Assembly: GCF_910596095.1 (NCBI RefSeq)
Contig: NC_056544.1
Location: 6,898,655-6,962,654, forward strand
Direction: 5' to 3'
Source: Thunnus maccoyii
Taxonomy: Eukaryota > Chordata > Actinopteri > Scombriformes > Scombridae
Length of the DNA stretch: 64,000 nucleotides
Position numbers and translations under genes: made by a program. A model generated the notes under the pieces. The model did not search any database. It was not told the DNA's origin and saw nothing but the letters and a program-made list of their open reading frames with translations. This document shows positions 48,601-61,100 of this stretch, in pieces (the stretch's first letter is position 1; every line of letters begins with the position of its first letter).

Positions 48601-49050
48601 AATGAGTCAGCGACAGAAATTCAGAGAGAGGGAGGATTTCCGTCACGATTTGAGAGACTGATAGGGTGTCACAAAGAGATATTGTATCAAATGTTCCTTG
48701 TTTCCTGCAGGCTTCCGGGTAGCTGTCAAATGTATTCTATTATCTGACAGTTATCTGACCTGTTTAAGTGTGATAAAATTCTTAGTGTCATTTTCCATTC
48801 TGTGAAACATATTGTATCAAATCCAGCCTGTTTCTGTTTGAAGAGTTCACTTATCTCTGTGCTTATCACCGCCGGTCTCTTATTCACCTTCTGGGGGGTA
48901 AAGTAAAATAAACAAAAAAGCTCTTTCTGAAAATCAACATAAATATAGGACATTTGAGATGCCAAAGGACTCTAGGACTCATCGTCTCCTTGACAACAGT
49001 CTCCAAGCAACCATTACTCCTCAAAGCATATCTCCAACCCTGTCTCTCTC
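45641..49050. other. nop9-rem2 spacer, left part
   Basis: Apart from the fold-back MITE at 47425-47710 and short attgc and CA repeats near 46707-46800, nothing is assigned. No protein-like exon was seen on either strand. Confidence 0.5.
47425..47710. mobile_element. Fold-back MITE copy 4
   Basis: gggaggagttagacattttgata on the left. Then ggctagttgtttccccctgctttcagtctttatagtaagctaagctaa, cctggcttcagct, gtattgatctttcc and cccacaatgttgaactattcctttg on the right, where the last 18 bp are duplicated in tandem. Confidence 0.75.
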
Positions 49051-49053
49051 TCC

Positions 49054-49054
<1 letters not shown>

Positions 49055-49086
<32 letters not shown>
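49055..49086. repeat. (CT)n microsatellite
   Basis: About 16 CT units in the nop9-rem2 spacer. Confidence 0.95.
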
Positions 49087-49091
<5 letters not shown>

Positions 49092-49723
49092 CTCTATCTC
49101 TTTGCCAGTTTTCTTCCTCTCAAGAGTCCTCCTGTGTATCCACTCCAGATAGTTACTGTACCAGCATCAGAACCTCAGCTATCTGATGTGATCTCATGTG
49201 ATTGGCTGTAGGGTGCTCTTGCTTTTTAGCCTGAGACACTTATCTACACCTGCTAAAAACTAGGGTGGAGTAGATAGAGGGGAGGGTGACTGAGATTTTT
49301 TCATGGATATTTGTGCCATTGCCATTTTGGGAGATTAGCACTTCGGCACTAGAACTAATAGGATTTTGCTTTTTAGTGTTATTGAATATAGTTAATCCAA
49401 AAGTGTTATATGTTCTGTGGATTCATAAATCATAAATCATCCATATACCTGATGTAGCAAACTTCACTTCTGGAACTATTTCAGGTAACCACCCTCTGTG
49501 TAGTTATTTTTAGTTGTAGACAGTCTCCTATGGCCCCTGTCCTTAACTTCCTTTAGGGGGAGGGAAAGTAACCTGATAGATCCAAACAGTGTTTTGTTTT
49601 TAGACTGCACTGCTTGGAAATTGTGATGATTTTGCCAATATGAGGCAACCGAGACAAATTATATTATTTAAGATCATGTGTCATGCAGTCGCTCAACATA
49701 GTATGTTATAGGGTCAGTTTACA

Positions 49724-50478
49724 CAGTGTTGGGAAGGTTACTTTAGAAATTTAATAGGTTACTAGTTACCCTGTTAAAATTGTAATAAGTAATGTAACTA
49801 TTTTAGTTACTTCATCAAAGTAATGTAACTTATTACATTTGATTATTTTTTGATTACTTTTTTAACAAATGTTTTAAACTCAGCAATAAAGCTGAAGAGT
49901 CCTAAAACCATAAATATAAACCAGACGGTGTGTCATTTCCAGCACTGAAAGACGTTCTTGTCCAACGACATGGCCACCTACTTTGACACGGTCGGCTGGT
50001 CGCAACCATGGCAGACTCAGGTTGATTAAAGTAATGTGATTGATTTGATTGGCAGATGACAGGTGGTGTAAATTCAAACAAGAGAACTAATCAAAAACAG
50101 TGCTCAAAGCTCGAGTGCATACTGACAAATGAACAGAGCCTGTCTCAACATAGCGACAGCTCCTTGTAAGCCATCCTGCCCTTGATGGTGTTGCACTCAA
50201 ATTTGTCCCAACGACTTTGCTGACCCGCGTTGTCTGGAAATATGCCAAAAGAAGGCGAAAAGATGCAAAGCAACAGCATGAACGTTATATTCTACATGTA
50301 GGCTTTTTCTGAAAAGAATACATTCGGATGTAACGTCTTTATAATCAACATTTTTTCATTAGTAACTGTAATTTAATTACGTATTTTTTCTGAGTAACTG
50401 TAATGGATTACAATTACATTTATTTTGGAATTTAATTATGTAACACCGTTACATGTAACTAGTTGCTCCTCAACACTG
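49724..50478. mobile_element. Nonautonomous DNA transposon with CAGTGTTG ends
   Basis: CAGTGTTGGGAAGGTTAC at 49724 and GTAACTAGTTGCTCCTCAACACTG ending at 50478 are inverted termini (the second with a small insertion). Many gtaatgtaac / taatgtaatt motifs lie just inside both ends. This layout is typical of hAT-type elements in fish; no clear 8-bp duplication was found, and there is no transposase ORF. Confidence 0.68.
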
Positions 50479-52189
50479 GCTAAAAGTAATGAATGAACAG
50501 TTGAAATAAGGTTAGGGGTTAGTTGAAATAGAAAGTTAAAAGTAGCAGATGAATCCTCCAGCTTCTGCTACTCCAAGAGAGCAAACTTGACCAAACTTTT
50601 CGAAACATTTCAAGTAGTTCAAGTATATGAAAAAAGTATATGAAAAAATCACAGTAACATATACACTTATATAACAGTGTTAAATAGCATCCAGTTTAAA
50701 AACATTTCAAATGAACACATTAGGAACATGACAAGGGAGCTTGATGAAGGGTTTGTCTTCATCTGTAAGGGGCTGTGGGGATGTGTCAGGCAGAAAAGGC
50801 AGGGAACAAATGCGTTTATAAGAGACATTGATTTTTACATTCCATCATCATTAGCAGGTATAAAGAGATCTGCCAAGATGCATGCATGCTGTATATATCT
50901 TTAAGTCAGGACAGTTCAAATTGCTCATTCTTGGTTCCCATTCTCCCCTGATACAATCTATTTTTAACCTGAGATTTTGCTACAGCCACAAAGTGTCGAC
51001 ATTGCATCTTTTTGCTGCTTAGCACTAAATGGAACAACTGTCCTGAGAGGCCATCTCACAGTCTGTCTAGAGAGGACCTGTGAGTCATCTGATGACCTGT
51101 CACGCCATCCCTCAACCTAGTAACGTCTGTAAAGAGACATGCATTTCATAACATTGTTAGAAAGAAGGACAAGACACTCGTTCGGGATGTCAGACAAAAA
51201 TTAGTTTATTCTCTGTGGAAAGACGAGAGTGCTTAGTAGATGGTGACAAACAAGTGAGCATGTATCAGTGATGCCACCACGTTTTGACAAGATATCTGAA
51301 CAACGTTTCCAGAACGTTCTCTTTTTTCGGGTCACCTGTGTGGCCAGCCCCCACAGAATCCAGTCTTAACACAGATAATTATGTCAGTGGGTAAAAAGAG
51401 AAAAATGAAAACATCAAACGGCCACAGGTAGATTAGGTTAACTCTTGTTTGTCCTCCTTATCCAGGAACAACCCACAGCTCTGTGACTCAGCTTCAATTA
51501 AAGAAAAGTTCAGTCTGGTCGGCGCTGCTAACATCTTATTCCTTACAGCCGTTTTGACCTTTTCTCCTTCGCTCCACATCCTACGGTAAAGGGTTCTTTG
51601 TGCTGATTGCTCCTGATGCTTTCAGCAAAAATATGGCTTGGGCATTGATGCTTTTAGCCTTGTATAAAAGTCACAGATGAACATATGCCATTGGTGATAT
51701 CATCAAACACTTCTTCAAATCAGTACGGGACACAAACAGTGGAAATTGTGTGTGGAAATTGTGGCTAAAAAATGCGCAGAGAGGGAGCATTTTCTTAAAT
51801 AAAGGGTCTTGTCTTGGAGATGGCATTGCTAGAGACACTAGCTAGATTGTGCATTAGCTATCAGCCACTGACGTACAGTAAATCATGTAACTGTAAAACC
51901 TACAGGGTCATGTCTTAGATCGTCTACTCGGCATGCTATAAAACAGGGTCTACAATACATAAGATTGCTATATCAGTCTCTACATAATCAGTGCGTGCTA
52001 CTTGTATGTGTGTTTATTTGTGACTTTGCCCCCCACCCCCCACCCCCTGTTTTGCCACAGTAAGCGTCCAATCAGCATCTCGATGTGACTCTCTCCACTG
52101 TCGCTAATTTTCTCTCTCCTGCTCTCATCAGGTAATGAGCACTCGCTGATTCACCCAAGCTGAAGCAGCAAATCAAGCTCACCTCCTTA
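50479..52189. other. nop9-rem2 spacer, right part
   Basis: No exon or RNA gene recognised. The section near rem2 probably includes rem2 3' flank. Confidence 0.5.
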
Positions 52190-52195
52190 TTTATT
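52190..52195 (-). terminator. Candidate rem2 poly(A) signal AATAAA
   Basis: TTTATT on the plus strand, about 465 nt beyond the rem2 stop on the minus strand. Another candidate lies near 52010. Confidence 0.4.
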
Positions 52196-52539
52196 TGTTC
52201 TATTCTGTTCCTCTCAAACCTGGCCTCTTTATCTCCAAAAAAATTGCTTTCTCCCCTTGATAGGTAAAAGATAAAGGTTCAGGGCTGCTGCTATATCTAT
52301 CTTTATATTTCTGCTATATCTATCCATCTTTCCCTCCCACCTCCTCTCCCTCTCATCTCCTTTCTCCACCCTTGACTTTTATCTGCCAAAATTCCCTCAT
52401 TCTCCGTTAATTCTACTGCACATGTGCTCCTCCATCTCCCTCTCCATCCCTCCGTCTATTCATCTGCTCCTCCCTGCTGTTTTCCATTTAACCCTCTTCC
52501 TCTCTTCATCTTTTACTTGTCCCCCATATCTTTCAATCT

Positions 52540-52540
<1 letters not shown>

Positions 52541-52582
<42 letters not shown>
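52541..52582. repeat. (GT)n microsatellite in rem2 3' UTR
   Basis: About 21 GT units on the plus strand, CA on the rem2 sense strand. Confidence 0.95.
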
Positions 52583-52585
<3 letters not shown>

Positions 52586-52641
52586 TATACGTATATGTGT
52601 GGGAGTGTGTATCTCTTTGCCTGTGTGTACTGTATGTATGA

Positions 52642-52660
52642 GTGTGTGTGTGTGTGTGTG
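52642..52660. repeat. (GT)n microsatellite abutting the rem2 stop codon
   Basis: About nine GT units (CA on the rem2 sense strand) that begin at the base after the TGA stop. Confidence 0.95.
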
Positions 52661-55600
52661 TCACAGTGCACTGAGGTCATGGCAGGAGCGGGATTTCTGG
52701 CGGAGGATCTTGCTGCCACGGTGGCGGCTCATCTCCCGGTAGCGGCCACGGTCCCGGTCTCGGGCGTATGAGCGCGGTACTAGCCCCGACAGGAAGCGCT
52801 TAGCCCGGCTGGTCAGGCTCTCCCTGCGGCCTGCCCCGGGGTCTCCGTCAGCCCACCCGGGGCCCACGCAGTCGCCTCTTGCAGTCCGAACCGCCGCCTC
52901 GAGCAGCTCATTGGTGCCGTGGTCCAAAGAGGCTGAGAGCTCCAGGTAATGGCAGTCAAACATCATGGCGCTGGATTGGGCCTCTGGTGCAGAGAGAGGA
53001 AGTTCAGTTTTAGAACCATGTGTGTGATGCACATTTGAAATAATTGAGTCTGCACTTGACAGCTTTACACACTGGCAGCTGCAAACGGCAATTAGAGATT
53101 AGTTTGAAATTTAAGGTTATTAAATCATGAAACCTATAAACCGTCCAATGTATGTTAACAACCCAGCTGGTATGTGATGTCTTTCACCCCAATATATGTA
53201 GTACCTCTGATAGATAACTCACTCACTGCTGTATGGGAAACTATTAGACTCTTAAGTATTCATTTGTCACTTCTTACACACCAAATTATGACAAATAGAG
53301 TGATTCTACAGCATCTCAATGGATGGGAAGAGAGAGAGTCTTTTTAGAGTGCTTTTGAAATTATGGTCTGAAAGACATGGCAGTGAAAGAGAAAGAGTCA
53401 CAAAGGGAGAGATGTTTTTTTTGGAATGTTTTCAAAGAATTTCCTCATTTTGTTTATTTGGTTTTTATACGTCACATAAGATAAGCATTTAAGTCCATTC
53501 ATGACTTTTGAAATAGTACTTTGACAAAACAATCCCAACTGAATGTCCACTTACAAGCTTTTTCCAGAGGTTTCAACCATATTGCATGTTCTTCATCAGT
53601 GATTAGAGTTTGCTCTGTGAATGAGATGGATCTGTTGACATACCACTGTATATATAGCTCCACAAAAAGCTAGTAAGTGGACCTTGAGTGAGGTTTATTT
53701 TGTCAAACTACTATTTCAAAGATCAAGAGTGACCTTTCATTTTTCATAACTTTTCAGCCAACATGGAGAGAAGTCCTTAAAGTGCTATGGGAGAAGAGTC
53801 TGCATGTCATCAGATGCATCTTCATGACAACTGAGCAGAATCCATCCACAGCTGAAGACTGTGTGATAGAGCTGAAGCCCTGGAAGAAGCTAGTAAGTGG
53901 ATCTTGAGTTGGGTTTTTACCAATTTTACATGCAAAATATGATCTTTAAAACAAGAACTATTCTAAGAGGCAGTTTTGGGTTTTTTTCATGCGTCCTGCT
54001 GAAAAGATACACTGACCATTGTAGTCTTAAGGTATCAACAAGTTAAGAGAAAACAAGACTAACAGAGCTATGCTAGCAGCTCTGTAAAACTGTACTAGAT
54101 GCTAACATGCTCACAATGACAATGCTAAAATTCTGGTATTGAGCAGATATAATGTTACCATGATTAGCATCCTAGGGGCATGCTAACATTTGCTATTTGG
54201 CATTTAAGGCTGATGGGAATGTAATTAGTTTGAAGTATTTGGTCATGAATGAAAGTACTGAACTCACTGAAATTTCAATCTGATGGTGGTACTAGAGAAA
54301 AAATTAAGAGACATTTTGTCCTGAGGGCATTAAATTTAAATGGAAATTCATCCAAAACTACTCACACTGGTGATGTTACAGTTCATGGTCGCCCCAATCC
54401 AAGCAACTGTTGTTGAGACATTTCACTAAAACCACAACACTTTGGAGTGTTTGTATTGCAAATAGTAATATTAAAGATTTTCACCCAGATTTCTGTATTA
54501 CAGATTTTCATTCATTCAATCCAATTTTCTTCTGCTTTATAATATTTAAAATAAACATTGGTAAACATTTTAAAATGAAAACTAATGGGCCTTAATTACA
54601 TTGTAATGTTTTTAAAATGAACATTTTGTGTGTCAAATCTTTCATAGTCACAAGTGAGTATAAAAACACAGAGCAAGACGGTGATGGCAAGATGGGGTTA
54701 ACGTTGCAACTTGCTGAGTTGTATAAGCTCAAATCTCTTGGCTGCGGCTCAGATGGGAAAACAGTTTCTATCTCAGTGTGACTCTCCTGGATAAGGACAG
54801 GTGACTGAACATGTTGACAAGGCTCTGTATCTCAGCTAAAAACGCCTGGATGGTTGGTCAAACAATCCTGTACGATAAGGAAAGCCGACAGATACGGATC
54901 ATTCAGCAACAAACAGGCTTCATTATCAGCTCAAATAGCGTTTTTCTTTTCAACTATACTTTCACACAGCTTTTGCTTTGCCCTAGCTCTGTTCAGAGAG
55001 CTCATGAGCTGTGCTTAGCAGAGTGCAGCTGACACACAAAAAGGCTTTTAAGGCTTTATTTTGGCATTTATAACAAAATACCAATTTAAAACGTCCACTG
55101 CGAGAACTTAAACAGACTGCACTGTAAAAAGGTCACTGCCATGGACTAATGTTGTGCAAGTTTCAGAAAGAGTCTTTTATCTGCCTTGATTCTGGGTAAG
55201 CGCTGATAAAAACTCGTCTACTCTCAGGAGGATAAAAACTCACAGTATGTACAAAAGTAAAGCAAATCAAACAAGACAAGTACCAAAAAATGTAAAAATA
55301 AAGAATAATTTCAGGGCAAGAGAAACAAGAGCCTGCTGCCCACAATGTGATATTAAATTGAACACGTCAGAACCACAGAGAAAATAATTTTTCCATTACC
55401 TGTCACCATTAATTCTTATCATATTATATTCTGCTGGCAAATTAGAAATGGCAGATACACAATTATAGCTTCCTTCAAGACAAAGATGAACAGAAATCAT
55501 TACCCAAACTGTCCATTGTAAATGCACACTGCATTTTGTATCAGCTCTGACCTATTGCACTTAATATATGTACGCACAAGCATGCAATGGGCAATTATCA

Positions 55601-58086
55601 GTGTATTCACATCCATTTTTACTTCCAAATTAGTAGTTTAGGTCATTTGGTTAATGTGGGGGGCTTGTTTAAAACCTGTCCAATCTCCTGTGAGGTTTCC
55701 CTTTGTACTCTATTATAAAGAAATGTCGAGCTGTGTCACCACGTCCCTGTATCTCGATAATTGACTGAAAATAAGACTCTGCTTGTAAAATGACAGCTTC
55801 TCTCTCACCGGTAAGATAGGAGCTGAAGATGATTTACTGCAGTAAATACTCATGCTTCATTCTCTAGTTGAACTGTTGGTAATACTGCAGGAGTATCAGT
55901 GCAACGTAAAGTGTTAATCTGGTTTCTGTGTGGATGCATTCACACATCATAACTACGCACAAGCCTGTGTTACACAGGTGTTACAAAATAACAAGTAGAT
56001 TTGATCTGGGAATATTAATCCGGCCGTGCAGCAGCTGTCAGCCCACAGCCCTGTCACCTAATAGTGGGTGAGGTAAGAGTGAAAATAAAAAAAAGACAAA
56101 TCCCAAACCAGATCAACAGGGCTTATCATAGTATCTATGACGGCTGATTTAATTGAATTGAGTCTTTATAACCAAGTAAAGGAGAGTTTGGGAAATTGGC
56201 TTGGAGAGGAGGGGGAGAGAGGAAAAACAGAGAAGAGAGTTGAGGAGAGGAAACAAGAAGGGAAAAGGAAACAAAAAGAGGAGGCAAGAGGAGATGATTT
56301 GAGGAGAGGAAATGAGGAGACAAGACGAGGGGACAAGAGGAACTGAGGAGAGGAGACATGACGAAGAAATGAGGAAAGGAGGTGGAGAGAGGGAAAACGG
56401 AGAGAAGAAGGAAAAAGGAAGCAAAAGGACAAGACAAGTTGAAGAGAGGAAACAAGGAGAGAAGACAAGATGAGGAGAGGAGAGGAAAGAGAAAAAGAAG
56501 TAATGAGAAAAAGAAAAAATAAGAGGAGAAGAAACAAGGAAACGAGAACACAAGACGAGGAGAGAAGAAGAAATAAAAAGGATAGGAGGAGGCAGAGGAC
56601 TACCCAAATGTGAGGATGAAGGGAAGGTCCCTAACTGTGTGCTGACACGGAGGAAAAGAAACAAGGGATGAAGAAAGAGACAGACAATAAAGTAAGAGCG
56701 ACATGTAGATGAACAGGAAGAAACATGTGAGTCACACAGAGAGAAAGAGGAGATGCTGAAAAGAGATGACAGGCAAGATGGGAGATGAAATGAACACGCG
56801 GGAGGAGAAAGAAAGAGACAGATGGACAGAGGAGGGAAATGGACAGAAAGAATGTCGACTAAGCAAACGGCGCCATGGTGCATATTAATCAAAGCTCTGA
56901 GGAACAGGGCCACACCACAGCCATATTGAGCAAATGATAAATATGTCTTCAGTGTGACAGTGTGTGTATCACTATGTGGATGGGAGAGAGAGAGAGAGAG
57001 AGACGTAACAAGGGGGAAGGTGAGAGATTGCAGAATAAAGTGGCACTGTACGTGCTATAAATAGACTTTATGACTTCAGCTCCTTCAGCCAGGCCCGAGG
57101 TTCTTTAATGAAGATGTTTGCTGGCGGGCTTCCTCTGTCAGGCTCACATATCAGTAAGAATACATGTGGTCTGTCCAGAGAGAACATAAGAACATCCTTG
57201 TCAGGTGCTCCGGGAACAGCGATGGAGCATTTCCATATCGCTGACTGCATCTATGCTCCTAGGTTATTTTTTTATGAAGAGAGAATATGCTGAGTATAGG
57301 CATCTCTCATTATTCATTCCTCCTCTTCGTACTTGTGTCATTAAGTATACACCAAAGCTGTGACCGAACTTGAGTTGACAGCAATGTGCAGGCACCGATG
57401 TGCACAAATTTTACACTTGCTGCCTCTGTTTAACTTGCACAACACAGCAAATCAAACACAGTTTGACCCCAAACTGTGGTTTCTACATTTCTACATAATT
57501 AACACACACACACACACACACACACTTTTCTATTCTTATGTCCTTGTGAGAACCTTCCACTGACTGTTCTTTCTCCCAGTGTGAATGCTCACCATTACAA
57601 GCCTTAAGTTAACCACATATGCAAGGCCTAACTTGTCCTAAACAACTACAAACCTTAAATCATACCATAAATTAAACTTTAATCTTGTAAGAATTCTAAT
57701 CATTACCCTAAATCATAAACTTACCCTGACTCCTTGTAGGATTATAAAAACAAAGACAATACAAAATCTGATTGTAAATACAATGTCTTCAGTTAAGATA
57801 TTGCCAGAAGTGTGCAAAGCTGTCATCAAGGCAAACAGTGGCTACTTTGAGGAATCATATGAAACATATTTTGTTTTTTAAAACACTTTTCCTGTAATTC
57901 CGAATGTGTTATTTTATAGTTTTGATGTCTTCAATATTGTTCTACAATGTAGGAAATAGTAAAAATAAAGAAAAAACCCTTGAATGAGTAGATGTGTCCA
58001 AACTTTTGACTATGTGACGTGCAATATTATTCTTTTTAGCTTATTCCAACAAAAAGGGAATGAATCAGGAGCTGCATTAAAAAGAG

Positions 58087-58117
<31 letters not shown>

Positions 58118-61100
58118 CCTTGGCATGGATTCTACAAGTCTCTAAATTCTACTGGAGGGATGAACACATTTCTTCCAAAAGATATTCCCTCATTTGGTGT
58201 TTTGATTATGGTGGTGGAGAGCGCTGTCTAACAGCGCTGTCAGTCCAAAATCTCCCATAGATGTTCAATTGAGTTGAGATCTGGTTACTGTGAAGGTCAT
58301 AGCATATGATTCACATCATCACATCATTTTCATACTCATCAAACCATTCAGTGACCCCTCATGCTCTGTGAATTGGGGCATTGTCATCCTGGAAGAGACC
58401 ACTCCCATCAGGATAGAAATGTTTCATCATAGGATAAAGGTGATCACTCAGACACAGTTTGTATTGATTTGCAGTGACCTCTCCCTCTAAGGGGACAAGT
58501 GGACCCAAACCATGTCAGAAAAATGTGTGTAAATATATAAATTTTATGTGTGTAAATATATATATGTGTGTGTGTATATATCCTAAATTCAGGTTAACAT
58601 TTTATCAAATGTAGTTGCTTGTCAACTAATAGCCATCAACAGCTTTGTTAGAATTAGCAGCCCAAACTTACAGTAATTTAATCAAATAACATTAAAGCTG
58701 CAATCAGCAATTTTTGACCACTAGGGGGCAGAAGGAGTTCAAAACAAATTCACAAGTACACATCCCTATCAAACTGTCAGCTTAGAAATTTCTTGTGACT
58801 AACATGTGAGTAAAGCAATATGGACCCAGCACACATAGAGCAACATTAGCTTCCCATTTGAGACCTGTTTCTGGTTACCTCATGAATGTACATCCCTCTA
58901 TTGTATCTGACAGTTAAGTTCAAAATGAGACCATTTTGAAAGCCTCTCAGGACCTGCAGCAGTGGTTTAGAGAGGTAATCTGGCAATTTCTGAATAACTA
59001 CTACACTTAAGGACAGAATTTTACAAAATGGGCAGCACAAGAACATCTTTTATAAGACAGCTACAGAATCACCAAAGTTATCTCATTCATACTGGCAAAG
59101 AAAGATGGATACACTAATACTGACATCACTTGACTGATGTATGGAAAAACCAATGTATTGGTGTAACACTAGCCATATAGCCTCCATTTATGAAAATATC
59201 CTCAGTCTGAAAATTTAAAATTTAAACTGGTTCTTTCAAGGACAGCAAATCAAGCATCACTCTCCCCCAACACACACACACAACCACACTCTCACAATGC
59301 GTTTCACACATCTCTTCAAACTGAAGCTCCCATTCACACACAAACACACACCATTCTCATAAATTTACCCTTCCTTCTGTCACTCCTGTTCTTCTTGTCC
59401 CTCTTATCACAGTCCTCACTATAAAACAGCCTTGCAGACATCAGGCAACAAGAAGATGGAGCGAGATGAGGTGTACATATCCGCTCGTTTGGGGTGTGTT
59501 TGTGTGTCTACTGTGTCTATGTACATGAAGGCAGTTGTGCATGTATGGTGAGTACAAACATACATAAAGGTAGTAAAAGCAGTGGCGTCCTGTTAGAGAG
59601 AGATAATCCAAACAGAGATGTGCCATCTGGAAAAAGAACAAAACAGAAAACCTTGGAGCTGAGGGACATAAGGAGATGGAGCCCCTCCAGAGGATATAGA
59701 CAGGGGGAAGATAAGGTAATGTCTGCAACTGCAGCAAAACATGTGTCTTTATGTTGGCATGATGTGACAGTGGATATAATTATAAACTAAATTTATACTG
59801 TGAGTGTACTGAAATTGCAGAGGTGACCATAAGGGTTTGAATTCATACAATGCAAGCTCAAATCAAGGTGAAACTCTGCTGTCAGTCCCTCAACTACAGC
59901 CACTCTGCACCCAGTTTCTATTTGAAACATTAATGACATTCGGACAAAAGGATGGCTTGCCAGTGCTCCATAAAAATTCCCTCAAAAAGTGAAGAGAAAA
60001 AGATAAAAATTATGACCTGACTGTGGTCTGATCTCTGCTCAGTGGATTTTTAAGCGTCACTGAATGGATTCCAGACAGCGCTGTGAGTTTCTCTTTCAAT
60101 TGAATTTGTTATGCCAAAACCTTGCTTCAGTGTTACGTGCCAAAATACAAAAAGTCTATTAAGCTTGCTGCTCAACAATATTTACCAGAACAAGTTTTAT
60201 TCATTTGCAGCTGTTGCACAAAATAGCCGTAAACATACCTTCAAAAATATTTAACAGACACTATTTGACACTGAGGAATAACACTCCTCAGTGTCAAAGT
60301 AAAAATAAATCTAACATCAATCAAATAGAAATATAAAATATAAAATAATCAATTACATTCTTATTCTCAACAAGCCAAATATATTGTTGAGGCACCTTTG
60401 GCAAGAATTACAACTTTGAGTCTATGTGGATAAGTCTGTATCAGCTTTGTACAACTGGACACTGTTTTTTTTCCCTCATTTATGATTAAGAGATATTCAA
60501 TAACATGAGGCTTTGTTTTAATTATGTAATTTATCCAGAAAATTGCTCTCCAGATGCTCACCCGAAATTACTTCCACTTCCATTACACCTTGGTGTGTGC
60601 TCCATTAAACTTGTTGTATGACAACTGGCTGCACGCATGGCAATGTATAGTGTATGTGTCATAGATGCGAGCATACATGTGAGGTCAAGATGCAGAAAGT
60701 CAAAGCTTTCACCCATCACAGTTTCACTTTCATTTCAGCAAGACTACAACCATGCTGCCGGCTCTGTAAGGTTGTGCTTAGGCACAGTGGTGTTTGAGCT
60801 CAATGCTAATGTCAACATGCTAACATGCTCACAATGACATTGCTGATATTTCACAGGTAATGCTCTCCATCTTAGTCTAGTGTATTGCTAACATCAGTTA
60901 ATTAACACTAAACGCAAAGCTGAGGCTGATGGGAATGTCACTTAATGTATTTGGTCACAAACCAAAGTATTGGACAAATTAAAATGTTGACTTGGTGTTA
61001 CATGAAGAGTTAAGGGATCACCAAAATTATTACAATTCATCCTGAGTGGACATAAATGTCTGTACACAATATTGTGCTAGCAGACAAAATATTGTAAGAT

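Noticed and set aside
52422..52771. Two overlapping plus-strand frames of 106 and 115 codons
   Set aside because: Driven by GT microsatellites (runs of Val/Cys) and the antisense of the rem2 last exon.
56149..56913. 254-codon minus-strand open frame, Ser/Leu/Phe rich
   Set aside because: It is the pyrimidine strand of the long polypurine tract; overlapping frames are open as well, composition is extreme and there are no domain motifs.
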